DNA of 6,943 nt from the NCBI GenBank assembly GCA_014379705.1, contig JACMLI010000244.1:1-6943 (forward strand), read 5' to 3'. The position numbers were made by a program, and so were the translations under genes. The notes below the pieces were generated by a model. The model did no database searches. It was not told where the DNA came from and was given only the letters and a program-made list of their open reading frames with translations. Every line of letters starts with the position of its first letter. Position 1 is the first letter of the stretch. Shown here one piece after another: positions 1-5,382 of this stretch. This stretch comes from Gemmatimonadaceae bacterium. GTDB lineage: Bacteria; Gemmatimonadota; Gemmatimonadetes; Gemmatimonadales; Gemmatimonadaceae.

Positions 1-1973
1 CGCTGCAGCACGTTGGCGAGCGTGGGATGCTGGTCCCCGAAGATCCGGCGCGCCATGGGCAGCGCGTCGCGCATGGTGGCCTCGGACGCCTTGAAGTCGC
101 GGACGTTGCGTTGTGCATCGGCCAGTCCGACCATGTTGCCGATGACGTCGGGGTGCAGGTCGCCGACGGCCTTCCGCTGGAGCACGAGGGCCTCGGTCAG
201 GATGGGCACCCCGTCCTCGAACCTGCCGGTCCACGTGAGGAAGGTGCCTAACGACTGGAGTCGGCTCGCGACGGTGGCTCCCGCGTTGCCGTGGCGCGCG
301 CGCGCCAGCCGCAGGGCGTCGCGATACAGCGCCTCGGCTTCGGCGTTCCGGCTGCGCGAATAGCGCACATGCGCCAGTTGGGCCATCACCTCGGTGACGT
401 GGTCATCGTCAGCCGCATGGGCCGACCGCATCACGGACAGTGCCTCGGAGAGTTGCCGCTCGGCCGTGGCAAAATCCCCGGTGGAGATGCTCAGGCCGCC
501 CAGGTCCCGGATCCCCGCGGCCCGCTCCCGCGCCGGTGATCCGGCGATCCGATGCAGGGCGTTGGCGGAATCAAGGTGTGGCCGCGCTTTCTCATAGAGT
601 CCGAGTGACTGGTAGGTGCGGCCGATGGTGGCCTCTATCGCTGCTCGGACCGCCGGAGGACGCCCTGCGTTATTCCGCCGCGAGGCGGTTGCGGCCTGCT
701 CCAGCACCTCGCGGACGCTCAGGTCCGCACCACGGGCGCGGGAGGGATCGGACGACGCGAGCATGTCCTGCATGAAACTGTTGACCGCACTCGCCTTTTC
801 GGCTTCGCTCGTCGCCCGTGCCGCGCTCGCGGTCGCCGCCTCCTGCTCTCGCAAGGCCAACGCACGTGCCGAGTCCGCAATCTGGAGCAGCGAGTCGGCC
901 GTGGCACGTCGCCGCTCGGCCAGCAACGTCGCCGCGGTGGCCTCGACGCGTCGACTCTCGGACAAACGCTCGGCAGCGCGGGCGCGCACCGCTTGCCAGG
1001 TGCTGACGGCGGCGCCGGCCACCAGCATCACCATCGCGGCCGCGACGCCAGCCACGATGCTGCGATGTCGCCGGGTGAACTTGCGCATCTGGTAGAACGC
1101 GCTTGCCGGCCGGGCGCTGATGGGTTCATCGCGGAGGTAGCGACGAATGTCACTGGCCATCTCGTCGGCCGAGCCATAGCGCCGCGCCTTGTCCTTCTCC
1201 AGCGCCTTCGCGACAATCACTTCGACGTCGCCCTTGAGCTGACGAGCAACGGAGCTGAGCGGCACCGGATCGTCGAACATGATGATGCGCGCGGCCTCGT
1301 GGATCAGTCGCCGCGTCAGGTCGTACGGGAGCCGCCCCGTCAGCACCTCGTACAGGATCACACCAAGCGAATAGACGTCGCTCCGCGTGTCGAGATCGAG
1401 TGGGTCGGCCCCGATCTGCTCGGGGCTCATGTACTGCAGCGTCCCCACGACCTCCCCAACTGAGGTCTGCCGGGTTCCCACGTCGGCGTCGGTGACTCGG
1501 GCCACGCCGAAGTCGAGGATCTTCGGCTGGCCCGAGGCCTCGACGATTATGTTGGCCGGCTTGAGGTCGCGATGTATGACGCCCTTCTGGTGCGCGTAGT
1601 GCACCGCTTCACAGACTTTGCCGAACAGCTCGAGTCTCCGGCGCACGTCGAGCGTGCGGCTCGCGGCGAAGTCGGTGAGGGGTATCCCGTCCACGAGCTC
1701 CATCGCGAAGTACGACTGCGGTCCCCATGGGCTCTCGGCGGTGCCGGCTTCGTAGATCTGCGCGATGCCGGGATGCTGGAGCCGGCCGAGGACCTCCGAT
1801 TCGCGGGAGAAGCGCCGGCTCATCTCGGGCGTGACAAAGTCGGGGCGGATGACCTTGAGCGCGACCCTGCGATGCGGCTGATCCTGTTCGGCCTCGTAGA
1901 CGATGCCCATGCCGCCTTCGCCTAACGTGCGAAGGATGCGGTAGTGGCCGAGGAAGTCGGGACCGGTGCTCAC
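1..1973 (-). CDS. Membrane-anchored Ser/Thr protein kinase with C-terminal TPR repeats (3' end beyond window)
   Basis: Reading the minus strand from GTG at 1973 gives 657 residues without a stop to the window edge. A Hanks-type kinase domain spans about residues 11-280: glycine loop GEGGMG (18-23), VALK lysine K40, helix-C glutamate E58, catalytic HRDLKPAN (134-141), DFG (154-156) and SPE in place of APE (183-185), so all catalytic residues are present and it should be active. T170, S171 and T178 are candidate activation-loop phosphosites. A hydrophobic helix at about 306-323 follows basic residues RRHR, placing the kinase in the cytoplasm and the rest outside the membrane. An Ala/Arg/Glu-rich, coiled-coil-like linker (328-396) leads to at least five TPR-like repeats of about 40 residues (from about 440), likely for protein binding or sensing. 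The substrate is unknown. The start is uncertain: no Shine-Dalgarno is seen, and in-frame GTG (2027) and ATG (2132) lie upstream; 1973 was chosen because it begins seven residues before the family's usual LGHYRIL opening. Two TTA codons lie in CGTTAGGC (246-253, 1920-1927). Confidence 0.93.
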   Translation of the reverse strand, partial: MSTGPDFLGHYRILRTLGEGGMGIVYEAEQDQPHRRVALKVIRPDFVTPEMSRRFSRESEVLGRLQHPGIAQIYEAGTAESPWGPQSYFAMELVDGIPLTDFAASRTLDVRRRLELFGKVCEAVHYAHQKGVIHRDLKPANIIVEASGQPKILDFGVARVTDADVGTRQTSVGEVVGTLQYMSPEQIGADPLDLDTRSDVYSLGVILYEVLTGRLPYDLTRRLIHEAARIIMFDDPVPLSSVARQLKGDVEVIVAKALEKDKARRYGSADEMASDIRRYLRDEPISARPASAFYQMRKFTRRHRSIVAGVAAAMVMLVAGAAVSTWQAVRARAAERLSESRRVEATAATLLAERRRATADSLLQIADSARALALREQEAATASAARATSEAEKASAVNSFMQDMLASSDPSRARGADLSVREVLEQAATASRRNNAGRPPAVRAAIEATIGRTYQSLGLYEKARPHLDSANALHRIAGSPARERAAGIRDLGGLSISTGDFATAERQLSEALSVMRSAHAADDDHVTEVMAQLAHVRYSRSRNAEAEALYRDALRLARARHGNAGATVASRLQSLGTFLTWTGRFEDGVPILTEALVLQRKAVGDLHPDVIGNMVGLADAQRNVRDFKASEATMRDALPMARRIFGDQHPTLANVLQ

Positions 1974-2214
1974 GACAGGGGGGGAGTGTTCAGGTGGGCC
2001 GAGCCCTACAAGTGTCAGCTCGCTCACCTGTTTTGGGAAGGGCGCGACGGCCTCGACTTGCCGGATAGTGGCGGTCTTCTTGCAGAGCTGGAGGCCTCGC
2101 GGCGTGAGAATACGTCGCGTCGTTCGTCGCATCGCCGACCACAAGAGGACTTGCGTGTGGTGGCTGGGAGCGCAGCGGGTTGCACGCGCCGTCGCTTCTT
2201 CCTCCCACCCCTAG

Positions 2215-2243
2215 TTGACTTATGTGTCGGAGCGTCGTATACC
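2215..2243 (+). promoter_or_regulatory. Predicted sigma70-type promoter of the padR-permease operon
   Basis: A -35 box TTGACT (2215-2220) and a -10 box TATACC (2238-2243) are separated by exactly 17 bases, close to the TTGACA/TATAAT consensus and conspicuous in GC-rich surroundings. Transcription would start near 2250, leaving a leader of roughly 28 bases before the padR ATG. No Shine-Dalgarno sequence is visible in that leader. This is a sequence-based prediction only. Confidence 0.7.
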
Positions 2244-2263
2244 TGTTTGAACTAGGTATCGAC
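2234..2263. promoter_or_regulatory. Inverted repeat overlapping the -10 box, probable PadR operator
   Basis: The arms ATACCT (2239-2244) and AGGTAT (2254-2259) are perfect inverted copies separated by nine bases. Allowing one bulged T at 2238, they extend to GTCG-ATACCT and AGGTAT-CGAC, ten bases each. The repeat covers the -10 box and the expected transcription start, so a bound dimer would block RNA polymerase. PadR proteins usually bind palindromes in their own promoters, which makes the downstream padR product the obvious candidate ligand. The binding itself is inference. Confidence 0.6.
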
Positions 2264-2277
2264 CTCGTCCCGCCCCT

Positions 2278-2604
2278 ATGCCCGGCTCCGACGTTTTCAC
2301 CGGCACGATCGACCTCCTGATCCTCAAGGCCCTCACGTGGGGACCGCGACATGGCTATGCCGTCGGTCGCTGGATCCGTGAGACTACCGAAGACGCGCTC
2401 GTCATCCAGGAAGGCGCGCTCTACCCCGCCCTCCATCGCCTTGAGCGCAAGGAGTTCGTCTCCGAGCAATGGGGTGAAAGTGAAACCGGGCGACAGGCCA
2501 AGTACTACACGCTCACGGCCAGGGGGCGCGCGCAGCTTCGTCGGGAAGCGTCGCGCTTCGAGTCGTACGCCACTGCCGTTGCTCGCGCTCTCGCCGTCAC
2601 ATGA
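2278..2604 (+). CDS. PadR-family transcriptional regulator
   Basis: This 108-residue protein has the compact PadR layout: a winged helix-turn-helix from about residue 10 to 85 and a short C-terminal helix for dimerisation. Recognisable family signatures are TIDLLILKAL (10-19), the HGYAVGRWI turn (25-33), the EGALYPALHRLER recognition helix (45-57) and the wing GRQAKYYTLTARG (71-83). It probably represses its own operon through the inverted repeat over the promoter and is released by an unknown ligand or signal. Its stop overlaps the permease start (ATGA, 2601-2604), so the two are translationally coupled. PadR genes paired with ADOP permeases are common in Acidobacteriota and Gemmatimonadota. 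The ATG at 2278 is the only sensible start, as it sits just before the conserved domain and after the promoter; no Shine-Dalgarno is seen. Confidence 0.93.
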   Translation: MPGSDVFTGTIDLLILKALTWGPRHGYAVGRWIRETTEDALVIQEGALYPALHRLERKEFVSEQWGESETGRQAKYYTLTARGRAQLRREASRFESYATAVARALAVT

Positions 2605-5297
2605 AGAAGACCTTTCGTATCACCGATGCGCAGGGCAACGCCCCGCGCGAGGTCCGCGACGAGCTCGAGTTCCACCTCGCGATGCGGACGCGCGAGTTCA
2701 TCGAGCAGGGCATGGATCCAGGGACGGCGCGCCGCGCGGCGCAGGCCTCCTTTGGAGACGTCACCGAGATCGAGGACGAATTGCGCGGCGCGCGCACCGG
2801 GCGCGACGAGCGCGTGCGGCGTCGCGAGTGGTTCGGCAGCGTCGCGCAGGATGTACGGCACGCCATCCGCGGATTCTTCCGCCGGCCCCTTTTCGCGGCG
2901 AGCGTGATCGCGGCGCTCTCCGTGGGTATTGGCGCGGCGGGATCGGTGTTTGCCGTCGTGAACGGCGTGCTGCTGCGTCCACTCCCCTATGCGCGCCCGG
3001 CAGAACTCGCGATGCTGTGGCTCAGCATGCCCGCGACGGTGGGGCCTGCGACGGCGCCCCTCTCGCCGGGATTCTTTGACCTCGCGCGCACCCGGAGTTC
3101 GAGCTTTCAGTCACTCGCCGCCTTCCGCTCCGCACCGGGAACCCTGGGCGAGGCCGATGACACTGAACGCGTGGCCGGCGTCCGTGCGACCGCCGCGCTC
3201 TTTACCACGCTCGGCGTTCGACCGATCCTCGGCCGCACGTTCAGCCCCGAGGATGATGTGCCCGGGGCGCCGCGTGTCGTCGTGCTCTCCGAGGTCGTCT
3301 GGCAAGGGCGCTTCGGTGGCGATCGCAACGTGCTCGGCCGCCGCGTGATGGTGAGTGGCGAGCGGCACGAAGTGATCGGCGTGATGCCGCGAGGCTTCTC
3401 CTTCCCGCGTGGAGCGGAATTGCTGAGCGGCCTGCAATTCGGGCGCAACACCGATCTCTGGACCCCGCTCGCGCTGGCACCGGCCGACCTGGCCAACTAC
3501 GGCACACAGAATCTCGCGGTGGTGGGCCGCCTCGTCGCCGGTCGGACGACCGCGCGGGCCGAAGAAGAATTCACGTCGCTCGTGGCGGCGGTCCTCCGCG
3601 AGGCCGGCGTGAAGATTCAGCTGGAAGCCAGCGTGGTTGGGCTCAAGGAACAGGCGGCGCGCCCGGTGCAGCGCGGGCTGCTGCTCCTCCTGGGCTCCGT
3701 GGTCGTGGTGCTGCTCATCGCGTGCGCGAACGTGGCCGCGCTCCTCGCCACGCGCGTGAGCGAACGGCATCGCGAGCTCGCCGTCAGGCTTGCGCTCGGC
3801 GCCGTGCCGGGGCGCGTGGGACGACAGTTGCTCACCGAGATGCTGGTCCTCGCGATGGCCGGTGGCGTGGGGGGCGCGATCGCGACGTGGGGAGGCACGC
3901 GCCTCCTGCTTTCGCTTGTTCCGGGCGACCTCCCACGCAGCGACGACATTTCCGTTGGCTGGGCCGTGCTCGTGGCGGTAGGCACCGTCGCGGTGGTCTG
4001 CGGCGTCGTGTTCGGCGTGATCTGCATGCGACGCGTCCGTGCGAGCGACGCGACCGACACGCTGCGTGGCGCCACGCGCTCGACCGACACCGCCGGCGTG
4101 CGACATGGCCGCCGGCTATTGGTCACGGCACAGGTCGCGCTCTCGGTGCTGCTGCTCGTGGGCGCGGGGCTCCTGCTGCGGAGCTTTGGTAACCTGCAGG
4201 CGATCGAGCCGGGCTTCACGGCGCGCGGGGCGTTTACCGGCGAGGTGAACATCCCGATCGCTGGCGCGTTCAATCCGGCTCGCGACGCCGCCGGATGGCG
4301 CGCGTTCTTCGATCAATTCGTTACTCGCGTGTCGCAACTCCCCGGCGTGGACGCCGTGGGTGCGGTCAGCGCCCTGCCGCTCACCGGCACGGCAGAAGGA
4401 GGGGGCTTCGCGATTGTCGGGCGCGAACCTCCCCCGCCGGAGAGCACCCCGCGCACGGCCTACGCCGTGTCGCACGGTGACTATTTCCGCGCGGCCGGCA
4501 TCGCGTTGCGCGCTGGACGCGCCTTCGATGCCACCGATCGCAGCGATGCCCCGGCCGTTGCCATCGTCAGTCGCGCACTCGCCGAGCAGTACTTTCCGGG
4601 GCAGGATCCCGTAGGGCAGCAGGTGAATGCGACCTTCGAGTTCACGAGGTCAGCGCCCGCGCGCACCATCATCGGGGTCGTCGATGACGTGAAGCTTTCG
4701 TCCCTCGACGGCGAGACGATGCCGACGATGTACGTCCCCGAGCAGCAGATGAGTTACCCGGGCTTGTCGCTCGTGGTGCGCACCGATCGCGACGCGGAGG
4801 CCTTGCTCCCCGCCCTTCGGCGGGAGCTGCGCGCCACGCACGCGACGGCCACGTTGAGCGGCGTACGTTCGCTCGAGGAGGTCCTTCGCCAGTCGCTCGC
4901 GCGCCAGCGCTTCACGCTGCTGCTCATCGCTGCCTTCGCCACCACGGCGCTGCTGCTGGCGGTGCTCGGTGTGTACGGGGTGATCGCGATGAGCGTGCAG
5001 GCCCGCCGCCACGAGCTCGGCGTGCGACTCGCGTTAGGCGCGCGCCCCGGGTCACTCGTGGGCCTGGTGGTTCGGGAAGGGATGCAGCTGGCGGGGCTCG
5101 GTGTCGTCCTCGGTGTCGCCGGCGCGGTGGGGCTGTCCGGCGTGCTGCGCGCGCTGCTCTACGGCGTGAGTGCGTGGGACGCGTCGATCTACCTTGCGGC
5201 CGCCGTCGCCGTCGTGGGCGTCACGGCGCTGGCCACCTGGATCCCGGCGCGCCGGGCGGCGCGGGGGAATCCTACCGAGGCATTGAGAGACTCATGA
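2601..5297 (+). CDS. ADOP-type ABC transporter permease (MacB/FtsX fold, duplicated)
   Basis: This complete 898-residue protein matches the ADOP layout (about 800-900 residues). Residues 1-90 form a charged cytoplasmic prefix (REVRDELEFHL, 17-27, and an ARRAAQASFGD stretch) typical of these permeases. Then come TM1 (about 97-125, ending NGVLLRPLPY), a MacB-type periplasmic domain (about 130-350), an FtsX module with helices near 359-384, 413-435 and 452-476, a fifth helix (505-527), a second periplasmic domain (about 535-765) and a final FtsX module with helices near 771-800, 820-848 and 862-882. Both FtsX modules carry the cytoplasmic signature RHELGVRLALGA-like (390-401, 803-814). It probably works as a mechanotransmission machine exporting lipid-like molecules, peptides or toxic compounds, or acting on the envelope, together with a separate ATPase. 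No ATPase gene is present in the window. Its start codon overlaps the padR stop and has no ribosome site of its own. One TTA codon occurs, in CGTTAGGC (5032-5039). Confidence 0.93.
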   Translation: MKKTFRITDAQGNAPREVRDELEFHLAMRTREFIEQGMDPGTARRAAQASFGDVTEIEDELRGARTGRDERVRRREWFGSVAQDVRHAIRGFFRRPLFAASVIAALSVGIGAAGSVFAVVNGVLLRPLPYARPAELAMLWLSMPATVGPATAPLSPGFFDLARTRSSSFQSLAAFRSAPGTLGEADDTERVAGVRATAALFTTLGVRPILGRTFSPEDDVPGAPRVVVLSEVVWQGRFGGDRNVLGRRVMVSGERHEVIGVMPRGFSFPRGAELLSGLQFGRNTDLWTPLALAPADLANYGTQNLAVVGRLVAGRTTARAEEEFTSLVAAVLREAGVKIQLEASVVGLKEQAARPVQRGLLLLLGSVVVVLLIACANVAALLATRVSERHRELAVRLALGAVPGRVGRQLLTEMLVLAMAGGVGGAIATWGGTRLLLSLVPGDLPRSDDISVGWAVLVAVGTVAVVCGVVFGVICMRRVRASDATDTLRGATRSTDTAGVRHGRRLLVTAQVALSVLLLVGAGLLLRSFGNLQAIEPGFTARGAFTGEVNIPIAGAFNPARDAAGWRAFFDQFVTRVSQLPGVDAVGAVSALPLTGTAEGGGFAIVGREPPPPESTPRTAYAVSHGDYFRAAGIALRAGRAFDATDRSDAPAVAIVSRALAEQYFPGQDPVGQQVNATFEFTRSAPARTIIGVVDDVKLSSLDGETMPTMYVPEQQMSYPGLSLVVRTDRDAEALLPALRRELRATHATATLSGVRSLEEVLRQSLARQRFTLLLIAAFATTALLLAVLGVYGVIAMSVQARRHELGVRLALGARPGSLVGLVVREGMQLAGLGVVLGVAGAVGLSGVLRALLYGVSAWDASIYLAAAVAVVGVTALATWIPARRAARGNPTEALRDS

Positions 5298-5300
5298 AAC

Positions 5301-5382
5301 GGGAAATGGGGTCAGACTCGATTTTCAGGACGCTTTGAGCCAGACGCGGTGTCCCTGAAAATCGAGTCTGACCCCATTTCCC
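5301..5382. repeat. 82-bp palindromic element (REPIN/MITE-like) between convergent genes
   Basis: The left arm (5301-5329) begins GGGAAATGGGGTCAGACTCG and ends ATTTTCAGG; the right arm (5354-5382) is its exact reverse complement over all 29 bases, with a 24-base loop (5330-5353). It fills all but three bases of the gap after the permease stop, and its last base is also the final base of the peptidase TAG stop. No flanking target duplication is visible, as expected for elements moved by Y1 (IS200/RAYT-type) transposases. From memory, GGGGTCAGA-type motifs recur as dispersed repeats near such transposases in several phyla; this could not be checked. It lacks a T-tract, so it is not a classic intrinsic terminator, though its transcript would fold into a very stable hairpin in both directions and could shield the 3' ends. 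Confidence 0.88.

Larger units (their letters stand above)
1974..2277. other. Divergent intergenic region between kinase and padR
   Basis: No convincing gene lies in these 304 bases. The right end holds the padR promoter and inverted repeat, described separately. On the minus strand I found no good -35/-10 pair for the kinase. The kinase frame stays open back to at least an ATG at 2132, so part of this region may be translated as a short N-terminal extension, but that sequence (basic, then Pro-rich) resembles no kinase leader I know. A run of seven G (1978-1984; C on the kinase strand) sits just upstream of the chosen GTG. Confidence 0.6.

Noticed and set aside
616..1095. 159-codon open frame on the plus strand
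   Set aside because: It is antisense to the kinase linker and TPR region, whose own frame shows clear domains; Ala/Ser/Arg-rich shadow.
1990..2469. 159-codon open frame on the minus strand across the intergenic region and padR
   Set aside because: It is antisense to padR and its promoter, is in a different frame from the kinase, and has no recognisable motif.
3111..4106. 331-codon open frame on the minus strand
   Set aside because: It is antisense to the permease, with strongly biased His/Arg/Ala composition and no recognisable domain.
5301..5382. Intrinsic (rho-independent) terminator
   Set aside because: The stem is far longer than usual and neither side is followed by a T-tract, so I call it a repeat element that may only incidentally affect transcript ends.
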